The notes: generated from the letters alone by a model not told the origin. A stretch of 64,000 nt of DNA from an uncultured Oscillospiraceae bacterium (GCA_934591845.1 CAKTPO010000006.1:27700-91699), one strand, 5' to 3'; shown: positions 8,025 through 18,104, counted from the first letter of the stretch. Numbers and translations: made by a program.

Positions 8025-9149
8025 TTAATGGCGGCCCAGTTCCTCCACAATGTCGCAGATTTTCTGGGTGGAGTCCAGCCGAACCATGCTGCGAAGGGTC
8101 TTGCTCATGTTTTCCCGTCTGTCCGGGTCATGCAGCAATTTCTGGATCTGGTCAAACAGGACCTGGGCCGTGCAGTCCTTTTCCAGAACGGTGACGGCGG
8201 CATCCCTGTCAGACAGGACTCTGGCGTTGTGTTCCTGGTGGTTGTTGGTCACATTGGGCGAGGGAATCAGAATGCTGGGAGTGCCGGAAACGCCGATCTC
8301 ATTGCAGGTCGCCGCACCGGACCGGCTGATGACCACATCTGCCGCCGCCATTTCCACCGGCATATCGTAAATATACTCCCGCATATCGATGCTGGGGGTA
8401 TGGGGCAGGTCCACGCCGTCTTTTTTGACCAACTCCGGCATCCACTCCCAGCCGAAGCCGCCGGTGGCGTGGATGTGGTGGAAGGGGTAGCCCGCTTCCT
8501 TTTCCAGAACGAACAGGTCTGCCATGATCTCGTTCATGTGCTTGGCCCCCAGGCTTCCGAAGGCGGAGAGCACCACGAATTCATCCGTCAGGCCCAGCTC
8601 CTGCCGGGCTTTCTTTTTGTCATTGTAGATAAAGCCCTGCTGTACAGGCATGCCCACCACTTCTACCTTCTTGGGATCATCGTAATGCCGCACACTTTCC
8701 TCAAAGGCCACCAGCACCCGGCTGGCCCGCTTGGCAATCATCTTGGTGGTCACACCGGGAACGGCGTTGGACTCATGGACACAGGTGGGAATGCCCATTT
8801 TGCTTCCGGCGTAAAGGGCCGGGAAGCTGGCGTAGCCGCCGGTGCCGATGATCACATCGGGCCGAAACTCCCGGAAGATCCTTTTGCACTCCTTTACCGC
8901 TTGCAGCACGCAGTTGACGGCGTGGATGTTCTGTTTGAGACCGGCAAAATTCTTTTTCCGGCTCAGGCCGGAACCGGGCAGGGTTCTCAGTTCAAAGCCT
9001 GCCTGGGGCACCAGCTTTTCTTCCATATGGCCTACGGCCCCGATAAAGAGCACCCCGCAGTCCGGGTCACGCCGCCGCATTTCGTTGGCAATGGCAATGG
9101 CGGGATTGATATGTCCGGCGGTACCGCCGCAGGTAAATACCAGATTCAA
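8025..9149 (-). CDS. murG: UDP-GlcNAc:lipid I N-acetylglucosaminyltransferase MurG
   Basis: 374 residues. It converts lipid I to lipid II at the cytosolic membrane face. The start is assigned to a TTG because it follows CAGGAGGAAAGACTA and gives the canonical N-terminus (M)NLVFTCGGTAGHINPAIAIANEM. A longer ORF reaches into ftsW and is not used. The TTG overlaps the ftsW stop (TTGA), showing tight coupling. Further motifs: FGSLGAKHMNE near residue 190 and the donor-site RSGAATCNEIG near residue 265. Normal length. Confidence 0.96.
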   Translation of the reverse strand: MNLVFTCGGTAGHINPAIAIANEMRRRDPDCGVLFIGAVGHMEEKLVPQAGFELRTLPGSGLSRKKNFAGLKQNIHAVNCVLQAVKECKRIFREFRPDVIIGTGGYASFPALYAGSKMGIPTCVHESNAVPGVTTKMIAKRASRVLVAFEESVRHYDDPKKVEVVGMPVQQGFIYNDKKKARQELGLTDEFVVLSAFGSLGAKHMNEIMADLFVLEKEAGYPFHHIHATGGFGWEWMPELVKKDGVDLPHTPSIDMREYIYDMPVEMAAADVVISRSGAATCNEIGVSGTPSILIPSPNVTNNHQEHNARVLSDRDAAVTVLEKDCTAQVLFDQIQKLLHDPDRRENMSKTLRSMVRLDSTQKICDIVEELGRH

Positions 9150-10306
9150 TAGTCTTTCCTCCTGATGGTTCGATTGTTCCCGGCACGGGATATATTCAGC
9201 ACGATCCCCATTTCCCCCAGGTTCACTGCCAGGGCCGTTCCTCCATAGGAGAAAAACGGCAGCGCAATGCCGGTAGAGGGCAGAAGGTTCGTGACAACAC
9301 ACAAATTCAGAATGGTCTGCACGGCAATAAGGGTCACAAGACCGGCGGCCAGAACCGTTGAAAATCGGTTTTCTGCCCTTCGGGCGATCCAGTACCCCCG
9401 CAGAAGCAGCAGGATGTACAGGAGGATGATGCCGCAGGCACCCACCAGGCCCAGCTCCTCGCAGACAATGGCAAAGATATAGTCGTTATACTGAAAAGGC
9501 AGATACAGATATTTCTGTCTGCTTTTGCCAAAGCCCAGGCCGAACACGCCGCCGGAGCCAATGGCATACAGGGACTGCAAAATCTGATACCCCGTGTCCC
9601 CGGGGTCTAATTCCGGATTCCGCCAAGCAGTGACCCGGTCGCCGGCGTAACCCATAAAGCGGATATACACCAGCAAAAATACCACTGCGCCGGCAGCCCC
9701 CAGCAGCAGCCACTTGGGATGGGTTCCGGCGATGTACATCATCACCACGGCCACCAGTCCCAGAAGCATAATGGCACTTAAATGTTTTTCCAGGGCCAAA
9801 GGAATCAGTATTCCCAGCAAGGCCCCGCCAAAGCCCAGAACGCCGTAGCGAAACCGGGCGGCTTTTTCCCCATAGTTGCTGCTCAGTCTGGAAAGGAGCA
9901 GAATCAGGGTGAATTTTGCGATTTCCGAGGGCTGAAATTGAAGCCCTGCTATATTGATCCAACGTCTGGCCCCGTTGACCTGCTGGCCCACCAGCAAAAC
10001 GCTGAACAGCAGCAGAATGCTCAGCCCATAGCAGGGCCAAGCCAGCCGATACCAGACCCTTGCCGGGACTCGGCTAAAGCCGTACATAGCCAGAAGCCCC
10101 AACCCGGCGCACACCGCCTGGCGCTGCAAATACCGGGTGGAGGTGGCCCCGCCGGTATCATAGGCACTCTGGGCGGCACTGGCGGAATACAGCACCGCAA
10201 GTCCCACCGTCAGCAGCAGGAGCGTCAAAATCAGAAAGGGGTAGTCAAAACGCTCTCCGGGGTTTTCCCCGCGGTCCTCTTTGGCAGAAAGGGTTCTTTC
10301 CGCCAT
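9146..10306 (-). CDS. ftsW: SEDS-family lipid II polymerase FtsW/SpoVE
   Basis: 386-residue polytopic membrane protein with about ten hydrophobic segments starting at LILTLLLLTVGLAVLYSAS. Family marks: SPE-like QPSEIAKFTLIL (about residue 126), the KHLSAIMLL loop, DRVTAWRNPELDPGDTGYQILQS, and the C-terminal SEDS signature LLPSTGIALPFFSYGG. It polymerises septal glycan with the PBP encoded upstream. Start chosen after GGAAAGGAGCGCAGT. In a spore former FtsW and SpoVE are hard to separate by sequence; position in the dcw block supports either. Confidence 0.93.
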   Translation of the reverse strand: MAERTLSAKEDRGENPGERFDYPFLILTLLLLTVGLAVLYSASAAQSAYDTGGATSTRYLQRQAVCAGLGLLAMYGFSRVPARVWYRLAWPCYGLSILLLFSVLLVGQQVNGARRWINIAGLQFQPSEIAKFTLILLLSRLSSNYGEKAARFRYGVLGFGGALLGILIPLALEKHLSAIMLLGLVAVVMMYIAGTHPKWLLLGAAGAVVFLLVYIRFMGYAGDRVTAWRNPELDPGDTGYQILQSLYAIGSGGVFGLGFGKSRQKYLYLPFQYNDYIFAIVCEELGLVGACGIILLYILLLLRGYWIARRAENRFSTVLAAGLVTLIAVQTILNLCVVTNLLPSTGIALPFFSYGGTALAVNLGEMGIVLNISRAGNNRTIRRKDY

Positions 10307-10390
10307 ACTGCGCTCCTTTCCCGGGAAAATAGCGGATCAACCGGCAAGAGGATCCGGCAAAAACCGAATCCTATAGCCGGTAATATTTTT

Positions 10391-11368
10391 TCATCCTACC
10401 AGGCCGGAGATGCTCAGCCAGGCCACGATGCACATGAGTACGGATACTCCCGCAAAGCTCAGCACGATTTTTTCTTCTTTCCAGCCGCTCATTTCAAAGT
10501 GATGGTGGATGGGGCTCATTTTGAACAGTCGCTTTCCGTGGGTCAGCTTAAAGTAGCTCACCTGCAAAATCACGGAAAGGGTCTCTACCAGGTATACAAA
10601 GCCTACGAAAACCAGCACCAGGGGCATATCCATGGCATAGGCCAGACCGCAGACCACGCCGCCCATGAACAAAGAGCCGGTGTCGCCCATGAAGGCCTTG
10701 GCTGGATGCCAGTTAAGGCCCAGGAATGCCAGAAGTCCTCCGATCATGGCCGCCGGAAGCACCGCCAGTTCCTCCCGGTCCACCGCCAGAGCGGCGGCGG
10801 CAAAGAACACCATCACCGGGATGGTCACAGAAGCACTAAGGCCGTCAATACCGTCGGTCAGGTTCACGGCGTTCACCGTACCCACCATGATAAACAGGGA
10901 CAGCAGCAGATAAACCGCCGGAGAGATAAAGATGCGGACATTGGCAAAGGGAATGTACAGATCGCAGGTCAGAATGCCCTGCATATACAAAGTATACAGG
11001 AACACCGCAGAAACCGCCGCCTGCAACAGAGACTTTTGCAGGGCAGTCAAACCCATGTCCCGTCTGTTGCGGACCTTGCAGTAATCATCCAGAAAGCCGA
11101 TGGCACCAAAGCAGAAAGCCAGAATAAACACATAAATGGCACTGAATTCCTGGGTGTTGGGCAGATTCAGCAGCAGGCAAACCAGGCTGCTACCAATGAA
11201 CATCAGGCCCATCATCAGGGGCGTACCGGCCTTATTGTTATGCCAGGTGGGGCCAATGGAACGCACAGACTGCCCGGCTTTCAGGGCTCGCAGCACCGGC
11301 AGCAGGAAATGGCCCAGCAGCGCTGCGGTCACAAAGCTGATAACAGCCATTACAATTACTCGGATCAT
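10391..11368 (-). CDS. mraY: Phospho-N-acetylmuramoyl-pentapeptide transferase
   Basis: 325 residues, ten predicted membrane segments. It makes lipid I from UDP-MurNAc-pentapeptide and undecaprenyl phosphate. Motifs: FLDDYCKVRNRRD near residue 92 (Asp-rich active site), NLTDGIDGLSASV near residue 169, and PIHHHFEMSGWKE near residue 284. Overlaps the murF stop by 4 bp. The place between mraY and ftsW where murD usually sits contains only an 84-bp gap here. Confidence 0.97.
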   Translation of the reverse strand: MIRVIVMAVISFVTAALLGHFLLPVLRALKAGQSVRSIGPTWHNNKAGTPLMMGLMFIGSSLVCLLLNLPNTQEFSAIYVFILAFCFGAIGFLDDYCKVRNRRDMGLTALQKSLLQAAVSAVFLYTLYMQGILTCDLYIPFANVRIFISPAVYLLLSLFIMVGTVNAVNLTDGIDGLSASVTIPVMVFFAAAALAVDREELAVLPAAMIGGLLAFLGLNWHPAKAFMGDTGSLFMGGVVCGLAYAMDMPLVLVFVGFVYLVETLSVILQVSYFKLTHGKRLFKMSPIHHHFEMSGWKEEKIVLSFAGVSVLMCIVAWLSISGLVG

Positions 11369-12747
11369 GTAGGTTCTCCTCCGTTCAGGTCTTTCTCATA
11401 TTTCATAAAGGCTTCCAGCACATGCTCCATGTGCATTCCCCGGCTGCCCTTGAACAAAATCACGTCGCCGGGCTTGGCAATGCGCTGCAGCTCCGCCGCC
11501 ATAGCCTGCTGGTCTGTAAAGGCAATGGCCCGGCTGTCTTTCATGCCACCGGTAATGCAGCCGCCGATCACCCGCTCGGCGCACTTTCCGTAGGCAAATA
11601 CATAGTCCAGTCGTTCTGCGGCAATGCGGCCAATGCGGTAGTGTTCCGCTGCGGCCCGGTCGCCCAGTTCCAGCATATCGCCAAGAACGGCGATTTTCCG
11701 GCCCGGCTTTTCCCCCAGCACCGTCAGCGCCGCTTCCATGGATTCCGGCCCTGCATTGTAGCAGTCCTTGATCAGGGTGTAGCCATAGGCCCGCAGGGTC
11801 TCCTGCCGCCCGGAAAGATTTCGGAAGCCACGCAGCCCCCGCTGAATTTCCTCCGGCGGCACTCCCAGTTCCAGGCCCACGGCCACCGCCGCCATGGCAT
11901 CACTGACAAAGTGCTTGCCTTCCAGATTCATAATAACGGAGAAGCTCTCTCCTGCCCCGGTCACCCGGAAGCGCAGGCCGTCGGCAGCGTTGACGATTTC
12001 CCGGCACCGCACCGCACAGCCCTCTGCCGCTCCAAAATACACGGTTTTTTGCTGGGGCATCTGAGGAAGTTCCCGGAGCATGGCATCGTCGCCGTTTAGG
12101 AGCAGTGTGCCCTCGGGCTTCATGCCCTCTAAGATTTCCATTTTTGCCTGACGGATGCCCGCTTGACTGCCCAGGAATTCAATATGGGCAGTACCGATAT
12201 TGATGATCACTGCAATATCCGGCTGACCGATGGAGGACAGGTAGGCCATTTCCCGGAAATGGTTCATGCCCATTTCCAGCACCGCCACCTGGGTATCCTC
12301 CGGCATGGCCAGAATGGCCATGGGCATACCGATGTCGTTGTTGTGATTCACCGGGGTCTTGGCGGTACGGAACGTCCCCTCCAATACGGAAGCAATCATT
12401 TCCTTGGTGGTGCTTTTGCCCACGGAACCGGTGACACCTACCACCTGGAAGCCCAGCCGCTGCCGCTCGCCCCGGGCAATGTCACCCAAGGCCAGCCGCA
12501 CATCCGGCACCACAATGGCGGGATAGTCCCCCTCTTTGTGGGTACACAGCACCGCCGCTGCCCCCTTTTCCAGGGCCGTCGGGATAAACTCGTGGCCGTC
12601 TCTGGCTCCTTGCAGTGCCAGAAACAGCTGGCCGGGCCGCAAGGTTCTGGTATCGTTGCAGGCCCCCAGGAAAGTGACCTGTTCGTATTTCTCCTCCACA
12701 GTGCCGCCGCACCAAAGGGCCGCCTGTTTCAGCGTGATCTTACTCAT
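11365..12747 (-). CDS. murF: UDP-MurNAc-tripeptide:D-Ala-D-Ala ligase
   Basis: 460 residues. ATP-dependent addition of D-Ala-D-Ala to the wall precursor. Mur-ligase P-loop GVTGSVGKSTTKEMI (about residue 104), central-domain motif VAVLEMGMNHFREM (about residue 154), and C-terminal domain DCYNAGPESMEAAL and AVLGDMLELGD typical of MurF. Start ATG overlaps the murE stop by 8 bp, and the mraY start overlaps its end. Normal length. Confidence 0.96.
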   Translation of the reverse strand: MSKITLKQAALWCGGTVEEKYEQVTFLGACNDTRTLRPGQLFLALQGARDGHEFIPTALEKGAAAVLCTHKEGDYPAIVVPDVRLALGDIARGERQRLGFQVVGVTGSVGKSTTKEMIASVLEGTFRTAKTPVNHNNDIGMPMAILAMPEDTQVAVLEMGMNHFREMAYLSSIGQPDIAVIINIGTAHIEFLGSQAGIRQAKMEILEGMKPEGTLLLNGDDAMLRELPQMPQQKTVYFGAAEGCAVRCREIVNAADGLRFRVTGAGESFSVIMNLEGKHFVSDAMAAVAVGLELGVPPEEIQRGLRGFRNLSGRQETLRAYGYTLIKDCYNAGPESMEAALTVLGEKPGRKIAVLGDMLELGDRAAAEHYRIGRIAAERLDYVFAYGKCAERVIGGCITGGMKDSRAIAFTDQQAMAAELQRIAKPGDVILFKGSRGMHMEHVLEAFMKYEKDLNGGEPT

Positions 12748-14194
12748 GTGCGTTCCTCAATTCCGACAGGTAGGATTGAACTTCTTCCCGTTCGTCCAAA
12801 TGGTATTTATGGCCATGGATTTCCTGATAGGTTTCATGGCCCTTTCCTGCCAGTACAATTATATCATCTTTTTTGCCAATGTCCATAGCATATCTGATGG
12901 CCTTTCTCCGATCTTCAATGACGGTGTATTCCCCCATCCCTGGCTCGATGCCTTTCAGAATGTCCCGGATAATGGCCATGGGCTCCTCGGTTCTTGGATT
13001 ATCGGATGTAATCACGGAAAAATCCGCACATTGAACGCCGATTTTACCCATAATGGGCCGCTTGATGGGGTCCCGGTCTCCGCCGCAGCCAAAGACGGCA
13101 ATAAGCCGGCCCTTGCAAAAATCCCGGGCAGACAGCAGCACTTTTTCCAGGCCATCCGGGGTGTGGGCATAGTCGATGAGCACCGTGTAGGGCATTCCCG
13201 GGGTAGGCACCACCTCAATGCGGCCCTTGACTCCGGAAACTGTTTTCAGTGCCTGGGCGGTTTCTTCCAGGGAAATCCCCAGTTCCAGGGCGACCCCCAG
13301 CACCGTCAAGGCATTGTAAACCGTAAAGCGGCCGGGAATGGGTACCGACACGGGAATGCGCCGCCCCTCATAGACCGCCGTAAATTCCACACCCCGGGCA
13401 TGCAGCTCCACCTGCTCTGCCCTCAAGGCCCCATGCTTTCCCAGGGTCAGCACCGGGCATGCAGCCGCCGCCAGCATGGCTTCTCCGGAGGGGTCATCCA
13501 GGTTGATGACCGCTTTGTCACATCTGCGGAACAGCTCTGCCTTGGTATCCCGGTATGCCTCCATGGTTTTGTGAAAATCCAGATGGTCCTCTGTCAGGTT
13601 GGTAAAGGCCGCCACATCGTAGTGCAGGCCCCCCACCCGGTCTAAAGCGATGGCATGGCTGGATACCTCCATTACAGCATATTCGCATCCCGCTTGCCGC
13701 ATTCTATCAAAGAGGCCCTGCAATTCCAGACTTTCCGGGGTAGTCCGCTCAGAGGGGATCTGCTCTGGGCCTATGCAGTTGCCCATGGTGCCGATGAGGC
13801 CCACCTTGGCCCCCCGGGTCTTTTCCAAAACGGCTTTCAGAAGCAATGTGACGGAGGTTTTTCCGTTGGTACCCGTAATTCCCACCAGCTTCATGGCTTT
13901 TGCCGGGTGGCCGTAGAAGTTGCAGGAGATTTGAGCCAGGGCCAGCCGGTCATTTGAAACCAATACATAGGGCACATCCTCCTCCGGCCGCTTGGCGGTG
14001 ACCACCACCGCCGCCCCCCGGCCCATGGCCATGGGGATAAACCGGTTTCCGTCAGAAGCAAATCCGGAAATGGCCGCAAACAGGCCATTCTTTTCCACTT
14101 TCCGTGAATCATAAGCCACGCTCTCAATTTCCAATTCCGGGTCTGCGTGAAGCTCCAATACCGCTACATCCTGTAAAAGTGTCTGTAATTTCAT
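12740..14194 (-). CDS. murE: UDP-MurNAc-L-Ala-D-Glu:meso-DAP ligase
   Basis: 484 residues. The start MKLQTLLQDV follows a GGAGGTCACC site, four codons inside the longest frame. P-loop GITGTNGKTSVTLLL near residue 108, carbamyl-Lys region VKGRIEVVPTPGMPYTVLIDYAHTP, and the amino-acid specificity motif SDNPRTEEP near residue 400. DNPR is the established signature for meso-diaminopimelate, so the cell wall should be A1gamma (DAP-type), normal for Clostridia. Confidence 0.96.
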   Translation of the reverse strand: MKLQTLLQDVAVLELHADPELEIESVAYDSRKVEKNGLFAAISGFASDGNRFIPMAMGRGAAVVVTAKRPEEDVPYVLVSNDRLALAQISCNFYGHPAKAMKLVGITGTNGKTSVTLLLKAVLEKTRGAKVGLIGTMGNCIGPEQIPSERTTPESLELQGLFDRMRQAGCEYAVMEVSSHAIALDRVGGLHYDVAAFTNLTEDHLDFHKTMEAYRDTKAELFRRCDKAVINLDDPSGEAMLAAAACPVLTLGKHGALRAEQVELHARGVEFTAVYEGRRIPVSVPIPGRFTVYNALTVLGVALELGISLEETAQALKTVSGVKGRIEVVPTPGMPYTVLIDYAHTPDGLEKVLLSARDFCKGRLIAVFGCGGDRDPIKRPIMGKIGVQCADFSVITSDNPRTEEPMAIIRDILKGIEPGMGEYTVIEDRRKAIRYAMDIGKKDDIIVLAGKGHETYQEIHGHKYHLDEREEVQSYLSELRNAHE

Positions 14195-14228
14195 GGTGAC
14201 CTCCATTGTATCTACAATACTTATATCG

Positions 14229-16562
14229 CTAATCCTTTATTTTTTGATCGGCAAAGTGAAGCGTAACGGTTGCGCCCTGCTCTACCTGGGTCCCGCTTTC
14301 CGGTTCCTGGGCAATGGCCGTTACGGCCTGGCCTGTCTCCGGGTTTCCCACGGGCAGAATATACAGCCCCAGTGCGCCTGCCTGAGCGGCAGCCTGGGCT
14401 TTGTTTTTCCCTATAAAGTCCGGTACGGTCACAAGCCGGGGTTCTTCCGGCGGCTCCAGATACAAAAGCACCTGACTTTCTCCCGGCAGGGTCTGACCGG
14501 CCCCAGGGATCTGGCCTAAAACCTGTTCCCCCTCTCCCTGGAAGGCGGCGGTGAGTCCCAACTCTTTCAGCTGCTTTTCCGCTTCCTTTTGGGAAAGCCC
14601 TGTCAGATCCGGCACAAAGATTTGCTGCCCCGGCAGTTCCTCCGGGGTGTAATTCTTGGAAACGCCCAGGTAAGGCAGAATATCCGCCATGATGGCCCCT
14701 ACGGTGGGAGCCGCCATCACGCCCCCTGAAATATAGATCCCGGTGGACCGGGACGGAGTGTCCAAGGCCGCCAATACAATATACTCCGGATTCTCCATAG
14801 GCGCAACCCCCACGAATGAAACAATTTTATCCAGGACTCTGTGGCCGTTTTCGTCGAAAACATCTATTTTTTCGCTGGTTCCGGTCTTTCCACCAATGGA
14901 AAAGCCCGCCACATTGGCATTTTTCGCTGTTCCCTCCGTTACGACTGACCGGATCAGCTGCTGCATGGTCTTGGAAGTCTCCGGAGAAATGGTCTGGCGA
15001 ACCACCGTGGGCTCCTGCTTCAATACCGTATTTCCCCGGCCATCCACCACCTGGGATACCAGATAAGGCTCCAGAAGCCGTCCCCCATTGACAACGGAGG
15101 CAATGGCCCGAACCAGCTGCAAGGGGGTGATCTTGAAGGTCTGCCCAAAGGAGCCGGAGGTCAGACTGGCGGTACCCCATTTGTCCGTATTGGTCACCAG
15201 GGCTTTTTCAAAAAACACACCCTTGCTCTCCCCGGACAGGTCAATGCCGGTTTTTTCCAGAATGCCAAAGGTTTTGACATATTGATAAAACCGCTCCCCG
15301 CCCAGCTTCAAGGCGATGTGGGCAAAGGCCAGGTTGCAGGAGTTTTGCAGGGCCTGGGGAGTCTTTTCCGCCCCGTGGCCGGCGGAGCGCCAGCAGTGGA
15401 GCAGTTGGGATCTGCCCGGAATTTGCTCCGCCCCCCGGCAGTAAAAGGGGGTATCCAGGTCAATGGCCCCGCAGTCCAAGGCTGCCGCCATGGTCAGAAC
15501 CTTAAAGGTGGAGCCCGGCTCATAGCCATCGGAGAGCACCCGATTGCGCCACTGTTTGAGCCGGGCCTGGGTCAGGGCTTCTTCATAAGCCTTGGCCCCC
15601 CGGGCATATTCGGGGCTATCCACAGGAAACTGTGTATAACTGTCCTTTTGCGCCTGTAATGCACGGCGGGTCTCCGGGTCGTATATCTGCTGATACTCGT
15701 TGGGGTCAAAGCCTCCCAGGGTGGCCATGGCCAGGATTTCTCCGGTTTTGCAGTTCATCACCAAGCCGAAGGCCCCGTTCTGAACGGCGTACCGGTCTAT
15801 GGCGGCCTGAAGCTGTTTTTCAAGACAGGCCTGCACGGTGGTGTCCAAGGTCAGGATCACACTGCATCCCGGTGGGGCGTCGGTGTAATTTTCATAGGAA
15901 TAGGGCATATCCATTTCGTTGTTGCCCTTGGTTGTAATGACCTTTCCGGGTTTTCCGGAAAGAAACCGGTCATAGGCCGCTTCGATTCCCTCGCAGCCCT
16001 CCCCGGAGCTATTGGTAAAGCCAATGACCTGGCTGGCAAGGCTCCCAAAGGGATAGGTCCGCAGTGCCGCCGGTTCTAAGTGGATCCCGGAAATGCCCTG
16101 CTGCTTCATATACGCCCGGATGCGCTGGGCTGTCTCCTGAGACACTCCGGCACCCACCTGCTTATAGCGGCGGCGGGTATCTGACCCCTGCTCCATGATC
16201 CACCCGGCATCCCGTTCAACCAGCGGCGCTAAAAAAGCGGCCACGTCCTGCAAGTCCGCCTTGGACTGCTTTAACTCATTGGGGTTCAGATAAACATGCT
16301 CCACCCCTTGGGAGGAGGCCAGAATATTCATATTCCGGTCGTAAATCAGCCCCCGGTCGGAAGCTGCCGCCGTAGAGCGGGTCTGATTGTTCAAAGCCTT
16401 GGCGGAATAATAGTCAAAATCCCGCACCATCAACCCATATAGCCGGGCCGCCACCGGAAGAAACATCAGAAACCCCAGAATCAGGGCCGTGAGCCGGATC
16501 CGCAGGTGCTGGAAGCTATCCATCCGGGTCCGGCGGTAGACCTTCTTGCCGCTGCTTCCCAT
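14229..16562 (-). CDS. Class B penicillin-binding protein with two PASTA domains (FtsI/SpoVD-type)
   Basis: 777 residues with the start at the ATG before GSSGKKVYRRTRMD, preceded by GGAAGGGG. One membrane anchor (LTALILGFLMFLPVAARLYGL), dimerisation domain, then the transpeptidase domain with SxxK as STFK (about residue 332), SxN as SCN (about residue 383) and KTGT (about residue 553). Two C-terminal PASTA repeats begin VPDLTGLSQKEAEKQL and VPDFIGKNKAQAAAQAG. It cross-links septal peptidoglycan together with FtsW. PASTA-bearing copies in the dcw cluster of spore formers include both division PBP2B-like and SpoVD; I cannot decide which. Confidence 0.93.
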   Translation of the reverse strand: MGSSGKKVYRRTRMDSFQHLRIRLTALILGFLMFLPVAARLYGLMVRDFDYYSAKALNNQTRSTAAASDRGLIYDRNMNILASSQGVEHVYLNPNELKQSKADLQDVAAFLAPLVERDAGWIMEQGSDTRRRYKQVGAGVSQETAQRIRAYMKQQGISGIHLEPAALRTYPFGSLASQVIGFTNSSGEGCEGIEAAYDRFLSGKPGKVITTKGNNEMDMPYSYENYTDAPPGCSVILTLDTTVQACLEKQLQAAIDRYAVQNGAFGLVMNCKTGEILAMATLGGFDPNEYQQIYDPETRRALQAQKDSYTQFPVDSPEYARGAKAYEEALTQARLKQWRNRVLSDGYEPGSTFKVLTMAAALDCGAIDLDTPFYCRGAEQIPGRSQLLHCWRSAGHGAEKTPQALQNSCNLAFAHIALKLGGERFYQYVKTFGILEKTGIDLSGESKGVFFEKALVTNTDKWGTASLTSGSFGQTFKITPLQLVRAIASVVNGGRLLEPYLVSQVVDGRGNTVLKQEPTVVRQTISPETSKTMQQLIRSVVTEGTAKNANVAGFSIGGKTGTSEKIDVFDENGHRVLDKIVSFVGVAPMENPEYIVLAALDTPSRSTGIYISGGVMAAPTVGAIMADILPYLGVSKNYTPEELPGQQIFVPDLTGLSQKEAEKQLKELGLTAAFQGEGEQVLGQIPGAGQTLPGESQVLLYLEPPEEPRLVTVPDFIGKNKAQAAAQAGALGLYILPVGNPETGQAVTAIAQEPESGTQVEQGATVTLHFADQKIKD

Positions 16563-16664
16563 ACCCATCCCCTTCCGGCAGCCTTTTGACTGAAAAGGGC
16601 GGCAAGGGAACCCCTCGCCGCCCATTTGCAGCTACCGTTTTCAGGATATGTGCGCTCCTTGGGA

Positions 16665-17150
16665 TTATTCCACCGGAGCCTCCGTCGGGGCCAAAAGCCC
16701 CGAAATAAACCAAACAACATTCTCCCAGGCACTTGGTTCCCCCTTGTGTTCCGGAACCGTTACCCGGATGCTTGCCTGGGCCGCCTCTGTCTGGGGGATC
16801 ATCCCTAATTCCTCCGCCCGTTTTTTCACCGTTTCCAGGTTCAGGGATGTGCGGTAAGCGTGTTCCAGGCGGGCGTTTTCCCGCTTTAACTCCGACAAGG
16901 TTTCCTCGGCGGCGTTGTAGCCCGTCATACAGGCACTCAGACGAATGCCGCCTACCACCAGGGCCACCAGGATGCACACCGCCAGGGCAATGCCCCCAAC
17001 GGCCACCGGGTCTATGTATACTTTCCGTTCCCGGGTGGTTTTCACCGAGGGAAGCAGGGGCCTTTTGGGCTCGTTTCTTTTCTTGACCTTTACTTCACTG
17101 CCGTAGACATAGAACTGGCCAACATATTGAATTACCGGTTTTTGGTCCAT
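16665..17150 (-). CDS. ftsL: FtsL-like membrane protein with coiled coil
   Basis: 161 residues, start after GGAGGGAGGAAAC. Basic cytosolic N-terminus, one membrane segment (VGGIALAVCILVALVVGGIRLSA in two stretches, ~55-77), then a heptad-like helix (AAEETLSELKRENARLEHAYR) and the short conserved tail VKKRAEELGMIPQ characteristic of FtsL/DivIC. Position between rsmH and the class B PBP is the classic ftsL site. The hydrophobic tail at the C-terminus (WENVVWFISGLL) is unusual. The family is short and divergent, so assignment rests mainly on architecture and synteny. Confidence 0.82.
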   Translation of the reverse strand: MDQKPVIQYVGQFYVYGSEVKVKKRNEPKRPLLPSVKTTRERKVYIDPVAVGGIALAVCILVALVVGGIRLSACMTGYNAAEETLSELKRENARLEHAYRTSLNLETVKKRAEELGMIPQTEAAQASIRVTVPEHKGEPSAWENVVWFISGLLAPTEAPVE

Positions 17151-17168
17151 GTTTCCTCCCTCCGGCGC

Positions 17169-18104
17169 TTACAGCTTCTCGCAGACCCGAAGCTTGGCGC
17201 TTCTGGCTCTGGGATTCTGGTCCAATTCTTCTTCCCCGGATACGATGGGCTTCCGGGTCAGCAGCTTCACCTGGGGCTTTCTGCCGCAGACACATACCGG
17301 AAACTCCGGCGGGCAGATGCAGCCCTTGGCCCCGGCGGCCATGGCACTTTTGACGATCCGGTCTTCCAGGGAGTGGAAGGTGATGACCGCCAATCGTCCC
17401 CCGGGGTTCAGCTTGGGGATCATGGTTTCCATAGCCTTGGAAACGGAATTCAATTCGTCATTCACCGCAATGCGGATGGCCTGAAAGCTGCGCTTTGCCG
17501 GGTGCTGCTTTTCCCGCAGAGCTGCCGCAGGCATAGCCGAGCGGATCACATCTACCAGTTCTAAGGTAGTCTCAATAGGGGCGGTCTCTCGCCGTCTGAC
17601 AATGGCCGAAGCGATGGCCGGGGCGTAGCGCTCCTCGCCGTAGTCATAGAGAATACGCTTGAGCTCCTCCTGGGGCCAGGTGTTCACCACGGTGTAGGCC
17701 GTTAATGCGTCTCCTGAATCCATGCGCATGTCCAAAGGGGCATCGGCCATGTAGGAAAAGCCCCGGGCCCCGTCATCCAGCTGGGGGGAGGACACACCCA
17801 AGTCCAGCAGAATGCCGTCTACACCGGGAATGCCCAGTTCTTCCAGGACCTGGGTCATGCGGCAAAAATTAGAATGAACCAGGGTCACCCGGTCTCCAAA
17901 GGGCTCCAGCCGCTTTCCCGCCGCCGCCAGAGCCACCGGGTCCCGGTCAATGCCGATGAGCCGACCGGTGGTCAGCTTTTCCGCGATATGATAGGAGTGG
18001 CCGCCACCGCCCAGGGTGCCGTCCACGTAAATTCCGTCAGGCCTGATATTCAGGGCCTCAATGCACTCGTCCAGGAGGACGGATACGTGATGAAATTCGC
18101 TCAT
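17169..18104 (-). CDS. rsmH: 16S rRNA (cytosine-1402-N4)-methyltransferase RsmH
   Basis: 311 residues. Motifs: HVSVLLDECIEAL at the N-terminus, the SAM site DGTLGGGGHSYHIAEKL (about residue 28), DGILLDLGVSSPQLD (about residue 95) and FHSLEDRIVK (about residue 222). It methylates N4 of C1402; RsmI, encoded about 4 kb away on the other strand, methylates the 2'-O of the same nucleotide. The ATG overlaps the mraZ stop by 4 bp. Confidence 0.97.
   Translation of the reverse strand: MSEFHHVSVLLDECIEALNIRPDGIYVDGTLGGGGHSYHIAEKLTTGRLIGIDRDPVALAAAGKRLEPFGDRVTLVHSNFCRMTQVLEELGIPGVDGILLDLGVSSPQLDDGARGFSYMADAPLDMRMDSGDALTAYTVVNTWPQEELKRILYDYGEERYAPAIASAIVRRRETAPIETTLELVDVIRSAMPAAALREKQHPAKRSFQAIRIAVNDELNSVSKAMETMIPKLNPGGRLAVITFHSLEDRIVKSAMAAGAKGCICPPEFPVCVCGRKPQVKLLTRKPIVSGEEELDQNPRARSAKLRVCEKL

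Noticed and set aside
9782..11593. 600-codon plus-strand frame opposite ftsW/mraY
   Set aside because: Antisense to membrane protein genes, Gln/His-rich, no initiation site.
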